Below, one piece after another: positions 1 through 8,795 of a DNA stretch of 64,000 nucleotides. The stretch is from assembly GCF_001423945.1 (NCBI RefSeq), contig NZ_LMPU01000011.1, forward strand, positions 124,001 through 188,000, in the 5' to 3' direction. The stretch's first letter is position 1. Every line of letters starts with the position of its first letter. This DNA is from Pedobacter sp. Leaf194 (GTDB lineage: Bacteria > Bacteroidota > Bacteroidia > Sphingobacteriales > Sphingobacteriaceae). The position numbers were made by a program, and so were the translations under genes. The notes beneath the pieces were generated by a model. The model was not told the origin of the DNA, searched no databases, and saw only the letters and a program-made list of their open reading frames with translations.

Positions 1-2178
1 GGAAAGACCATTGAAACGATGGAACACACATCTGAAAAGGTTTGGAAAGAGGGGCACGAGGAAGAGATAAAGCCTGAGAAAAAATCAAAAGCTAAAACAG
101 AAACTACCCAGGATAAACTTGAAAAAAAAATTGAAGCAGATGAACCGGACGATGATTACAATATCGAAACGGCTCTAAAGAAAATAAAGAAGTCTGCTAT
201 TCCGGAGGGGATGAAGCCAATGCTGGCAACTTTGGTGGATGAACCTTTCGATAACCCCGAATGGCAATACGAAGTTAAATGGGATGGTTACCGTGCCCTT
301 GCCTTTGTAAATAAAGGCAATGTTGACCTGCTGTCGCGGAACAATAAATCCTTCAACGATAAATTCTATCCCATTTATGAATTGCTCAAAACTTGGAGAA
401 TTGACGCTGTTGTTGATGGTGAAGTTTTGGTGTTAAATGATAAAGGCGTTTCAAATTTTGGTGCTTTACAAAACTGGCGCAGCGAAGCTGATGGAGAACT
501 TGTATTTTATGTTTTTGATTTGCTTTGGTACAACGGTAAAAATTTGATGGATTTGCCTTTAAGTGAACGACAGGCCATTTTGCAACAGGTTTTGCCAGCT
601 GATGATGACCGCATACGAATCAGTAAGGTTTTCAAAGCAAGCGGTATCGACTTCTTTGCAGCCGCTGAAAAGATGGGTTTAGAAGGTATTATCGCGAAGA
701 AATCAGACAGCGTTTATAGCCCGAACCGACGCTCTAAAGACTGGTTGAAAATTAAGGTTCATAAACGGCAGGAAGTAATAATAGTCGGTTTTACAAAAAA
801 TGAAGACACTTCCAAATCATTCAGCTCGTTATTGCTTGGCGTTTATGAAAATAAAGTGCTACAATATGTTGGCAAAGTTGGAACCGGTTTTTCTGATAAA
901 CTCCAGAAAACGATGATGGCTCAGTTTAAGCCGTTGATAATTGATAAAAGCCCGTTTGATGATATTCCAGACATAAATAAGCCATCTCGCTTTCGTCCGA
1001 ACCCGCCGAAGGCTAAAGCTACCTGGTTAAAACCTGAGCTCGTTTGTGAAGTTGCCTTTACAGAAGTGACAGACGATGGGGTATTTCGACACCCTTCATT
1101 TCAAGGGATGCGTGAAGATAAAAAGGCTAAAGATGTTGTAAGGGAGCAGGAGGTGGAAACCGAAGCAATAGTGGAAGGGGATAAGGATGAGCAGAAACAT
1201 GACAACCACGCCCAGGCAATAAAACCACCAAAAGGTAAAGAACCAAAAACCCTGCTTAACCCGAAAGATGAAACCCAGGTTAGGAAACTGAATGGGCATG
1301 AATTAAAATTTACGAATCTAAGCAAAATATACTGGCCTGAAGATAAGGTAACTAAGCGTGATATGTTTAATTATTACTATCAGGTAGCCGATTACATATT
1401 ACCGTATTTAAAAGATAGACCACAATCATTAAATCGTTTTCCCGGAGGCATACACGGACCGAGTTTTTATCAAAAGGATGTTAAAGGAAAAGCTCCGGAT
1501 TGGGCGCAGACATTTCCATATGAAAACGGGGAAGGAGAAAAGAAAGAATACCTGGTCGGTACCAATGTTGATAGTTTACTTTGGATGGCTTCACTAGGTT
1601 GCATTGAAATGAATCCGTGGTTTAGTAGGGTGCAAAGCCCGGATAACCCTGATTATTGTGTTATCGACCTTGACCCCGACAAGCAGAGTTTCGACGAGGT
1701 TGTAGAAGCGGCATTAGAAGTGAAAAAGGTGCTGGATGCGATAGATGTGCCTTGCTATCCAAAAACTTCCGGTTCTACGGGGATTCATATTTACATCCCT
1801 TTAGATGCGAAATACAGCTACGACCAAAGCCAGATGTTCGCAAAGATTATTGTTACATTGGTTAACAAGCAAATTCCTGATTACACTTCGCTTGAGCGGA
1901 TGATTTCTGCAAGGAAGGGGAAAATGTACCTTGATTTTTTACAGAACAGACCAGGAGCCACTATTGCGGGGCCGTATTCTTTAAGGCCAAAACCTGGGGC
2001 AACAGTTTCTATGCCACTACACTGGGATGAGGTTAAACCTGGACTAAAAATGAGCGACTTCAATATTACTAACGCAGTGGACCGCTTGCGGTCGGAAGGG
2101 GATTTGTTTAAAGGCGTTTTAGGAAAAGGTATCGATCTTAAAAAGGCAATTGATAAAGCAAAGCAAATTTTTGGGTAA
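1..2178 (+). CDS. ligD: ATP-dependent DNA ligase D (LigD), 5'-truncated by the window edge
   Basis: Non-homologous end-joining enzyme that joins a ligase to a primase-polymerase and normally works with Ku. The frame is open from base 1, and the six codons before the first ATG (position 19) read G-K-T-I-E-T. That resembles the end of the 3'-phosphoesterase domain (typical ending SGxTLE), so the gene very probably starts outside the window and the ATG at 19 is internal. Numbering from that ATG, the ligase adenylation motif KWDG is at residues 87-90, with Lys87 as the likely AMP-accepting lysine. An OB-fold region follows to about residue 340, then a charged linker (about 370-430). The polymerase domain (about 430-715) has a DLDP metal-binding motif and a KTSGSTGIH motif. 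Domain order is therefore phosphoesterase (inferred) - ligase - polymerase. A perfect hairpin terminator follows the stop. Confidence 0.93.
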   Translation, partial: GKTIETMEHTSEKVWKEGHEEEIKPEKKSKAKTETTQDKLEKKIEADEPDDDYNIETALKKIKKSAIPEGMKPMLATLVDEPFDNPEWQYEVKWDGYRALAFVNKGNVDLLSRNNKSFNDKFYPIYELLKTWRIDAVVDGEVLVLNDKGVSNFGALQNWRSEADGELVFYVFDLLWYNGKNLMDLPLSERQAILQQVLPADDDRIRISKVFKASGIDFFAAAEKMGLEGIIAKKSDSVYSPNRRSKDWLKIKVHKRQEVIIVGFTKNEDTSKSFSSLLLGVYENKVLQYVGKVGTGFSDKLQKTMMAQFKPLIIDKSPFDDIPDINKPSRFRPNPPKAKATWLKPELVCEVAFTEVTDDGVFRHPSFQGMREDKKAKDVVREQEVETEAIVEGDKDEQKHDNHAQAIKPPKGKEPKTLLNPKDETQVRKLNGHELKFTNLSKIYWPEDKVTKRDMFNYYYQVADYILPYLKDRPQSLNRFPGGIHGPSFYQKDVKGKAPDWAQTFPYENGEGEKKEYLVGTNVDSLLWMASLGCIEMNPWFSRVQSPDNPDYCVIDLDPDKQSFDEVVEAALEVKKVLDAIDVPCYPKTSGSTGIHIYIPLDAKYSYDQSQMFAKIIVTLVNKQIPDYTSLERMISARKGKMYLDFLQNRPGATIAGPYSLRPKPGATVSMPLHWDEVKPGLKMSDFNITNAVDRLRSEGDLFKGVLGKGIDLKKAIDKAKQIFG

Positions 2179-2181
2179 AAG

Positions 2182-2211
2182 AAAAGCCCTTTCTAAACAG
2201 AAAGGGCTTTT
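2182..2211. terminator. Bidirectional terminator between ligD and a DUF4142 gene
   Basis: A perfect 13-bp inverted repeat (AAAAGCCCTTTCT, loop AAAC, then its complement) lies 4 nt after the ligD stop and 20 nt from the stop of the convergent gene. A/T-rich flanks on both sides let it serve either strand. Confidence 0.85.
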
Positions 2212-2230
2212 AAGCATTTTTCACGGAACA

Positions 2231-2818
2231 CTATTTCATGCTATCGTTAATTTTATTAATCATATCCAAATGTGCCTGAACAATAGGTGCTGTTTTCGCA
2301 GCAAAAGCTTTTAGTTCAGTGTCCTTGCCATCTTTTGCTTCATCCTGCATTAATTTCAGCGTTTTTTTATGGCCATCCACCATTGCGTCTACATAATCTT
2401 TGTCGAAATCTTTGCCGGTTTTCTTACTTAAATCATCGGCTTTTTTCTTGTGCTCAGCATCAACATCAGCAGGCAATGTAATATTTTTTGTTGCTGCTAT
2501 CGACATTAGTTCCTCGTTTGCTTTTCCATGGTCGTTAACCATCATGTTTGCAAACTCTTTAACTGAAGCATTTGTGGTTTTTTCAAGGGCAAGTTTTCCC
2601 AAAGCCACTTCTGCCAATCCTCCGTTAGCTGCATCGGTAGCAAACTTAGCATCTGCCTCTTCGACTGCAATTCCGCCTGTGCTGGCTGTGTTGGTTGTTG
2701 TGTCTTTGCTTTTGTTAATGCTATCTGCATTTTCCTTAGCATCTTTAGAACCGCTGTTACATGCCTGAAACGCCAATAATGAAGTGGCAAGCATGCCTGT
2801 GTACAATAATTTTTTCAT
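2231..2818 (-). CDS. DUF4142 lipoprotein
   Basis: Predicted lipoprotein of 195 residues with a DUF4142 (ferritin-like helical) domain; the function of the family is not established. The start is set at the internal ATG (2816-2818) because the sequence from there is a clean lipoprotein signal (MKKLLYTG..., LLAFQAC with Cys about residue 20). Upstream codons in the same frame are Cys/Lys-rich and non-signal-like. A low-complexity Ser/Thr/Asp linker is followed by Ala/Lys/Asp-rich helices with the MMVNDHGKANEEL and AMVDGHKKT motifs typical of DUF4142. A paralogue lies at 61065-61658 with the same architecture. A TAACTTTG box sits about 54 nt upstream of the start. Confidence 0.85.
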   Translation of the reverse strand: MKKLLYTGMLATSLLAFQACNSGSKDAKENADSINKSKDTTTNTASTGGIAVEEADAKFATDAANGGLAEVALGKLALEKTTNASVKEFANMMVNDHGKANEELMSIAATKNITLPADVDAEHKKKADDLSKKTGKDFDKDYVDAMVDGHKKTLKLMQDEAKDGKDTELKAFAAKTAPIVQAHLDMINKINDSMK

Positions 2819-2871
2819 AGGATTTTGTCGTTTTTTCTTTTTACAACAAACATTGGGGCAATATGGTTTTG

Positions 2872-2879
2872 CAAAGTTA
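2872..2879 (-). promoter_or_regulatory. Possible -7 element for the DUF4142 gene
   Basis: TAACTTTG on the minus strand matches the Bacteroidota -7 consensus TAnnTTTG. No convincing -33 TTG is seen, so support is partial. Confidence 0.35.
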
Positions 2880-2998
2880 TCTTTAACAGACACTTAGGGA
2901 ATTTGTTAAATTTTTATCACAAAAAGTTAAGCGTTAAACAATACCAATAGTCCTTCGTTTATTGCAGTACAATTAAATGTCGTAGTAATAATTTAGTT

Positions 2999-3835
2999 AT
3001 GATGAACATAAAGAAGACTTTCAAAATTGGCGATTTAGAAATTAATCGCCTAGGATATGGTGCCATGCAGTTAACCGGAAATGGTGTTTTTGGCGAAGTA
3101 GCCGATAGAACTAATGCGATTAGAGTTTTACAGGCGGCAGTTGCGGGCGGGGTAAACTTTATTGATACAGCAGAGGCTTATGGTCCAAAACTGAACGAAT
3201 CTCTAATCGCTGAGGCGTTATTTCCTTACAAACAGGATTTGGTAATCGCAACCAAAGGAGGTTTTGACCGCCCCGGTCCAAATAATTGGGTGCCAAACGG
3301 TTCAGCAAAAAACATAGAAGAGAATATCAATGGAAGTTTAGAGCGGTTGAAAGTTGATACAATAGATTTGTGGCAGTTGCATAGAATAGACCCGAAAATC
3401 AATATTCATGAGACGCTGCAACCAGTTTTAAAAGCAGTTGAAGTAGGTAAAATACGATATGTTGGCTTGTCGGAAGTTTCTGTTGAGCAAATTAAAGAAG
3501 TTCAAAAAATTTTGCCGGTCGCTTCTGTACAAAACCTTTATAACCTTGGAAACCGGCAATGGGAAAACGTTTTAGACTATACCACTGCACAAGGTATGGC
3601 TTTCATTCCCTGGTTTCCACTCGCCTCAGGGCCATCGAAGTTGGAAGACAAGATAGAATTGATTGCTGAAAAACATCATGCAACCACTGCACAGATTGCT
3701 CTGGCATGGCTTTTAAGGCGGGCAGAAAATATTTTGTTGATTCCGGGAACAAAATCGGTAGAACATTTATCAGAAAACTTGAAAGCTGCAGATATTCAGT
3801 TATCTGATGAGGATTTTGACGCACTTTCAAAATAA
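2999..3835 (+). CDS. Aldo/keto reductase
   Basis: NADPH-dependent oxidoreductase of the aldo/keto reductase superfamily (TIM barrel, 278 residues), probably cytosolic; substrate unknown. The N-terminal part carries the family pattern: RLGYGAMQL, then FIDTAEAYG with the conserved Asp and Tyr, then LVIATKGG with the conserved Lys. DLWQLHRID supplies the His of the catalytic tetrad, and a C-terminal IPGTKSVEHLSENL motif fits cofactor-phosphate binding. It resembles the oxidoreductases related to YajO/Tas rather than the sugar-transport beta subunits. Either of two adjacent ATGs (2999, 3002) could start it. It stands alone between convergent or divergent neighbours and is followed by a strong terminator. 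Confidence 0.9.
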   Translation: MMNIKKTFKIGDLEINRLGYGAMQLTGNGVFGEVADRTNAIRVLQAAVAGGVNFIDTAEAYGPKLNESLIAEALFPYKQDLVIATKGGFDRPGPNNWVPNGSAKNIEENINGSLERLKVDTIDLWQLHRIDPKINIHETLQPVLKAVEVGKIRYVGLSEVSVEQIKEVQKILPVASVQNLYNLGNRQWENVLDYTTAQGMAFIPWFPLASGPSKLEDKIELIAEKHHATTAQIALAWLLRRAENILLIPGTKSVEHLSENLKAADIQLSDEDFDALSK

Positions 3836-3897
3836 GCCGTTTGTTATCCTTCGTGATTTTGAATAAAGCCGGCTGTAGATTAAAGTTTACAAAATTG

Positions 3898-3924
3898 AGG
3901 GTAATCATCTGATTACCCTTTTTT
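3898..3924 (+). terminator. Terminator after the aldo/keto reductase
   Basis: Perfect 10-bp inverted repeat AGGGTAATCA...TGATTACCCT (2-nt spacer) followed by six T. It is a Rho-independent terminator for the plus strand, 62 nt after the reductase stop. Confidence 0.8.
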
Positions 3925-3983
3925 CGTACCAGCTGTTTTCGTTTTTGTTAATAGCGTAGGGAAGAGTTATGCATGGTTTGTCG

Positions 3984-4634
3984 TTAATCTAAACCCAGGA
4001 AAATTTTATTTTCTATTGCATATCTTACCAGAGATGCAGTGTTGTTGAGCCCTAACTTATAAAGTATATTTTTTCTGTGGGTATCAACGGTTCTAACACT
4101 CAAAAAGAGGATATCCGCAATCTCGCCATTGGTGTTTCCATCGGTAATTAATTTTACTATTTCTATTTCTCTGGTTGATAATACCTTTTGGGATTGCTTT
4201 TTCAGATTAAACCGGTCCTTTGTCAGAAATTCTTCTAAAACGTCTTCAATTTCGGTACTCACAAAGTATCGTCCTTTCACAACTTCATCAATGGCCTGGA
4301 AAAGTGTTTTGTCGTCAGTATTTTTAAAAAGATAGGAATTTGCGCCTGCTTCGAGCATGTTTAAAACACTTTTCCGTTCGGCAGACATTGAGAGCACAAT
4401 GACCTTAACCTCAGGAAAATCGCTTTTTAAAATTTGCAAAGTTTGATAGCCGTTCATCATGGGCATATTAATGTCGAGCAGAATCACATCAGGTCTGTCG
4501 TTTTTTACCACTTCGAGCGCTTCTAATCCGTTGTTTGCGGTGGCGATAATGTTGAAATCGGGGCGAACGGCAAGGATGAGTTTCAGGCCATTTATCATCA
4601 TGTTATGATCGTCTGCAATGAGTATCTTAACCAT
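3984..4634 (-). CDS. LuxR/NarL-family response regulator
   Basis: Cytosolic two-component regulator of 216 residues. An N-terminal receiver domain has the acidic pair Asp8-Asp9, phospho-acceptor Asp54 (LLDINMP), Ser82 and Lys104. A C-terminal LuxR helix-turn-helix covers about residues 145-210 (LSTREIEIVKLITDG, then SVRTVDTHRKNI). The start at 4634 begins the receiver (MVKILIADDH); upstream codons in frame belong to the kinase overlap. It overlaps the 3' end of the sensor kinase gene by 8 nt, so the two are translationally coupled and surely form a cognate pair. The target genes cannot be read from the sequence. Confidence 0.92.
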   Translation of the reverse strand: MVKILIADDHNMMINGLKLILAVRPDFNIIATANNGLEALEVVKNDRPDVILLDINMPMMNGYQTLQILKSDFPEVKVIVLSMSAERKSVLNMLEAGANSYLFKNTDDKTLFQAIDEVVKGRYFVSTEIEDVLEEFLTKDRFNLKKQSQKVLSTREIEIVKLITDGNTNGEIADILFLSVRTVDTHRKNILYKLGLNNTASLVRYAIENKIFLGLD

Positions 4635-7600
4635 CAGTTTTTGGTTTATTTTTCTGTTTAAGGTAAATTGTAATTGTTGCGGCAACACCTCTTCCAGGTT
4701 GGGTATCTATATCAATATTAGCCTTTATGGCCTGTATGTGTGCTTCGATATTTGATAAGCCATAGCCTCTTTTCACGGCGGGGTAGTCGAATCCTTTTCC
4801 ATCATCTTCATACAGCAGAATGAATTTGTCATCTCGGTTAACGATAGAAATGTAAATATTTTTTGCCTCCGCATGCTTTACTGTATTGTTGATGAGTTCC
4901 TGGCAAATTCTGTATATGGCGTACTGTTGTGCATTTTTAAGGATGGCACTAAAACCTACGTTATCTATGTGGATTTTAATTATACCCAAACGGTTAATCG
5001 TGCTCGCCAAATCCTGCAGGGCTGGTATCAAGCCGTTTTCATCGAGCGTTTTAGGACTTAGATTTATCAAGGTATTACGCAAAACCTGCAGCGCCTGGTC
5101 TATGTATTGAACCGACAAACTTCTCAATTCCCCACCCGAAATCATTTTATTTATGTCGCCTGCGAGAAGGTAGTGTTTCAGGGACGATAATTTCAATCCC
5201 AGGTCATCATGTAAATCATCCGCGATTCTTTTACGATCATCTTTTTGAAAGCTAATCATTTGCCGTAACTGCAAGGCCTGCATATGTTTAAGCCATCGTA
5301 AATAAAGAATTAGTATAATAATTCCCAACAAAATCATGGTGATGCAGGCAACCGTAATGAACCACCATTTTTGCCAAAACGGTGCATTGATGTGTATTGA
5401 TATAACGGTTTTGTTTTTGCTTAATACATCTGTCAGTTCAAATGTATAATTTCCCGATGGCATGTTGGGAAACCTCAATTCGCCATTTCCTTTTGTTGTA
5501 ACCGCCCTGTTTTCGTAGCCTGTCATTTTGTAGGTAATCTCCCTTTGAGCAGGATTTACAAAATCCATAGAGCTAAAGCCAATTGTAATCGTATTTTGAT
5601 TGTGGCTCAGGTTTAGCAGGCTTGTTGACAGCGCATTATCTGCACTTTTGTAAGCTTTGTCATTAACTTTTAGTGAGACAATTTGTGGGCAGCTACCACT
5701 TTTAAATTGGGTTGCATTATCCGGGTTAATAACATTAATGCCGTTTAAACCTCCTATAGCAATTTTATTGTTTTGCAAAGTTGCAACACTACCAACATTA
5801 AAAACCATACTTTGTAAACCATCGGCAACTGTATACCGTATGGATTTTTGAGTACGGGTATCGTAAAAATACAGTCCGTTATTTGTTCCAACCCAAAGAT
5901 TACGGTTTTTGTCTGCAACAAGGCTTGAGCAGTTGGCATCTATTAAAGTTATTTCTTTTGTGCGGCTACCGCCAACGTTAAACCTCAAAAGGCCAGAGCT
6001 TGTGGCCAGGAACAGGTCATTTCCGAGCATTAAACAACTGTTTGTTGCAAAGGGAACTCTGCCAACTTCTTTAACGTAGCTAAATTTATTGTTTTTGAAA
6101 CTGTAAAGGTATAGCGCTGTGTAGTAGGTTTGAACCAGAAATTTTTCGTCAGTCAGTTTTATAACCTGCTGTACATTGTTCCAGGGCAGGCTACGGTTTA
6201 CCTCGCTAATCAGGTCGAAAAAAATTAAGCCATTTTCGGTTATGGTCACCTTTGCGACACCAAATTCGGTAGCGGCGAGTAAAGTATCTTTATCAAATTG
6301 TATAAATTGATGAACGTTTGCTTTCCCCTTAAACTGGTTACTGAAACTTACGGTAAGCCTTTTGAAATTCTTATTTTTCGCTGTGAATAAATAGTACTCC
6401 CCATTGTTGCTCTCCAGTAGAACGTTTTGGTCTTTTAGTTTTATCAGCTTATTTACGCCAATACCGGTTAATTCTGTTCTTGCTAATCTGGAAAGGTCGG
6501 CTGTGTAAACCTTAATTCCTGAGCTTTTTGTTCCACACCACACTTCAAGGTTAGAATAATTGAGAATAGATGTGATGTCATTGTCAGGACTTTCTTCTTT
6601 AGAAACATACCTTGGAAATATAACCTGGTCAAGATTTGTATAATCTAACCCATATTTATCAACACTTAAAAAAAGGTTATTTTTCTTGTCGATTAAAATT
6701 CTCCTGATATAATTGGCCGAGATGCTATTCGGGTCGCTCGCCGAATGTTTAAACTGCCTGATAAATTTCCTGGCCGATAAATCAAACAGTAACAAACCAC
6801 TACCATTCGTACCGACCAAAAGCCATGGTTTGCCCGGATATTTTGCAACTGCGGTACCCGTAAATTTCTTGTCATTAAAAAGTTCAAAAATTTTGAAATT
6901 CTTTGTTTTAGGATTCAGTTCCATCAAGCCTTTATCACCGACTAACCAAAGTGTAGAGTCTGATTGGCTGTAAACGTCTTCGATGTGGCTCACAACATGC
7001 GATTTTTCGGCCGACATAAAAAAATCAGTCGCTGAAATTTCTCTCCCGCCTTGGATTTTGTTAATGTAAATTCCCTTTACGCCCCTGCTAATAAACTGCT
7101 TAAGTTCCTGATAAAAAGGTTTATTCACAAACTGAAAACCATTAGAGTAATCTGTTATTTTAACGAGTTTATCTGCTTTAGCGTGATACTTATACACTTC
7201 ACCGGCCAGGTAAACCCATAGGACATCCTGGTTATCAATGTAGAACGGAAACGAATAATAATTTTGTTTGAGTTTGTCGAGCTTGAATCTATACAGGCTA
7301 AAAGCATCTGTTTTTTTATCGTATTTAACAAGGTTGCTTTGCGATCCGATGATTAAGCTTCCGTCTTTATCTTCAATTATTTTAGTGATGTAATTTCCGG
7401 GTGATGTGTTGTTTTTTGCTGATTGCTTCTTATACGCTATACAGTTTGTTCCATCAAAACGGTTGAGGCCGTTCTCTGTCCCAATCCATAAAAAACCATC
7501 CTTATCCAAATGCAAGGCCCGGACGGTTGGGTCGCTTAAACCATTTTCTTGAGTAAGGTGTTTAAAGAGCAGCGTTTTATTTGTTTGAGCCAGGAGGCTT

Positions 7601-7671
7601 TGCTTTGAAAAAATAAGCAGCAGGAAAAGGCAGAGCGAGCTTCGGATGTGAAGAAATAATAGGTTTTGCAT
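4627..7671 (-). CDS. Propeller-type sensor histidine kinase (Reg_prop/Y_Y_Y, HisKA_3)
   Basis: Membrane sensor kinase of 1014 residues. A signal peptide (to about residue 29, LLAQ) precedes a long periplasmic region of two-component-regulator propeller repeats; SDPTVRALHLDKDGFLWIGTENGLNRFDG is the typical first blade, and short WxGTNNGL-type motifs recur. A Y_Y_Y domain (about 660-760) is followed by one membrane helix (about 769-793). The kinase core is HisKA_3 type with likely phospho-His821 (ADDLHDDLG), N-box around 925-934 and G-box DDGKG at 956-960. Unlike the hybrid versions common in polysaccharide-utilisation loci it has no receiver or AraC domain of its own; those roles fall to the overlapping LuxR regulator. 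No SusC/SusD or glycosidase genes lie beside it, so the ligand is unknown. Confidence 0.92.
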   Translation of the reverse strand: MQNLLFLHIRSSLCLFLLLIFSKQSLLAQTNKTLLFKHLTQENGLSDPTVRALHLDKDGFLWIGTENGLNRFDGTNCIAYKKQSAKNNTSPGNYITKIIEDKDGSLIIGSQSNLVKYDKKTDAFSLYRFKLDKLKQNYYSFPFYIDNQDVLWVYLAGEVYKYHAKADKLVKITDYSNGFQFVNKPFYQELKQFISRGVKGIYINKIQGGREISATDFFMSAEKSHVVSHIEDVYSQSDSTLWLVGDKGLMELNPKTKNFKIFELFNDKKFTGTAVAKYPGKPWLLVGTNGSGLLLFDLSARKFIRQFKHSASDPNSISANYIRRILIDKKNNLFLSVDKYGLDYTNLDQVIFPRYVSKEESPDNDITSILNYSNLEVWCGTKSSGIKVYTADLSRLARTELTGIGVNKLIKLKDQNVLLESNNGEYYLFTAKNKNFKRLTVSFSNQFKGKANVHQFIQFDKDTLLAATEFGVAKVTITENGLIFFDLISEVNRSLPWNNVQQVIKLTDEKFLVQTYYTALYLYSFKNNKFSYVKEVGRVPFATNSCLMLGNDLFLATSSGLLRFNVGGSRTKEITLIDANCSSLVADKNRNLWVGTNNGLYFYDTRTQKSIRYTVADGLQSMVFNVGSVATLQNNKIAIGGLNGINVINPDNATQFKSGSCPQIVSLKVNDKAYKSADNALSTSLLNLSHNQNTITIGFSSMDFVNPAQREITYKMTGYENRAVTTKGNGELRFPNMPSGNYTFELTDVLSKNKTVISIHINAPFWQKWWFITVACITMILLGIIILILYLRWLKHMQALQLRQMISFQKDDRKRIADDLHDDLGLKLSSLKHYLLAGDINKMISGGELRSLSVQYIDQALQVLRNTLINLSPKTLDENGLIPALQDLASTINRLGIIKIHIDNVGFSAILKNAQQYAIYRICQELINNTVKHAEAKNIYISIVNRDDKFILLYEDDGKGFDYPAVKRGYGLSNIEAHIQAIKANIDIDTQPGRGVAATITIYLKQKNKPKTDG

Positions 7672-8018
7672 AATCTGCCGGAGATGATTAATCCGCTAAA
7701 TGTAATAAAAACATTTTTGCAATTATTTACAACCTGCTAAAATTCAGCAACTAAGCAGTATTTAATTTTGAAGTCGAATTTAATAATCTTTAAGAGGCAA
7801 AAAAAAGGATGGGCTAAAAGCCCATCCCATATCTAAACCCAAACATGCGCTCAAACATGAATGAATTAATTAATAACAAATGTATTAAATAATGGTTTCA
7901 AGATTATGTTGACTGGGTAAAAAAATATCAAGTGCGTATTATTTTACAACACTAGATCATTTTGTTTATAGTCATGTGTTTTTATTCCTAAATCTTTAGC
8001 TCATCAATATAACCGAGT
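7672..8018. other. Intergenic region between sensor kinase and glpF
   Basis: 347 bp without a credible gene. It holds the glp operon terminator at 7799-7827 and presumably the promoter of the sensor kinase. I could not identify a full TAnnTTTG/TTG pair. The rest is AT-rich and featureless. Confidence 0.6.
7799..7827 (-). terminator. Terminator of the glpDKF operon
   Basis: Perfect 9-bp stem GGATGGGCT / AGCCCATCC with an AAA loop. On the minus strand it is followed by eight T (the A-tract 7799-7806 on the plus strand). It lies about 190 nt downstream of the glpF stop. Confidence 0.8.
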
Positions 8019-8756
8019 TTAATATTTAAAGTTTAATGCCAGGTAGAGTAGTGCGGCTAATGTTGCGCCTACAATCGGCCCAACAATTGGAACCCAGGCG
8101 TAAGACCAATCACTGCTACCTTTTCCCTTCATCGGGATGATGCTGTGAATAATCCTCGGTCCTAAATCTCTCACCGGATTTATTGCATAACCTGTCGTTC
8201 CGCCAAGTCCTAAACCAATTACCCAAACTAAAAATGCAACAGGTAAAGCTCCGATAGAACCCAAACCAATTGGCGTTTTGTCTGTACCCATCTCTGCATT
8301 GGTAAAATAGAAAATTACAAAAATGAGCACGAACGTTCCGATAATTTCTGAAATTAAGTTAGATGTTAAATTTCTTATAGCTGGCGAAGTTGCGAATGGG
8401 GCAGCTTTCAAACCCTTATCATCCGTTACATTAAAGTGGTCTTTATAGATAATCCACACCAAAAAGGAGCCAGTCATAGCCCCGCATAGTTGTGCGAGTA
8501 TGTAATAAGGAACTTTTACCCAGGCAAATTTTTGAGTGATTGCAAGCGCAATGGTTACCGCAGGGTTAAGGTGTGCGCCACTATATGGTGCCGCAATTAC
8601 AACGCCAACGAAAACGGCCAACGCCCAAGCGGTGGTGATTACTATCCAACCGCTGTCATTTCCTTTAGTTCCTTTAAGTACCACATTGGCAACAACGCCG
8701 TTTCCGAGAAGAATTATCAACGCTGTGCCGATAAATTCTGCAACAAATTCTGTCAT
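8019..8756 (-). CDS. glpF: Glycerol facilitator (aquaglyceroporin)
   Basis: Inner-membrane channel of the MIP family, 245 residues with about six membrane helices and two half-helices. The first pore motif is NPA at residues 64-66 (GAHLNPAVTIA). The second is NPV at 193-195 in GYAINPVRDLGPR, where NPA is usual. The Asp after the second-motif Arg (RD) is the hallmark of glycerol-conducting members rather than water-only aquaporins. It is the last gene of the minus-strand operon, 39 nt downstream of glpK, so it would supply glycerol to the kinase. Confidence 0.93.
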   Translation of the reverse strand: MTEFVAEFIGTALIILLGNGVVANVVLKGTKGNDSGWIVITTAWALAVFVGVVIAAPYSGAHLNPAVTIALAITQKFAWVKVPYYILAQLCGAMTGSFLVWIIYKDHFNVTDDKGLKAAPFATSPAIRNLTSNLISEIIGTFVLIFVIFYFTNAEMGTDKTPIGLGSIGALPVAFLVWVIGLGLGGTTGYAINPVRDLGPRIIHSIIPMKGKGSSDWSYAWVPIVGPIVGATLAALLYLALNFKY

Positions 8757-8795
8757 TTTATATTTAGTTAAGCCCCAAATAGGATAAATTAATCA

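Noticed and set aside
4627..7671. Sensor kinase as part of a polysaccharide-utilisation locus
   Set aside because: The propeller kinase type is common in such loci, but no SusC/SusD or glycoside hydrolase gene is adjacent.
7828..8018. Possible small RNA downstream of glpF
   Set aside because: Only AT-rich sequence with no stem, promoter or terminator of its own beyond the operon terminator.
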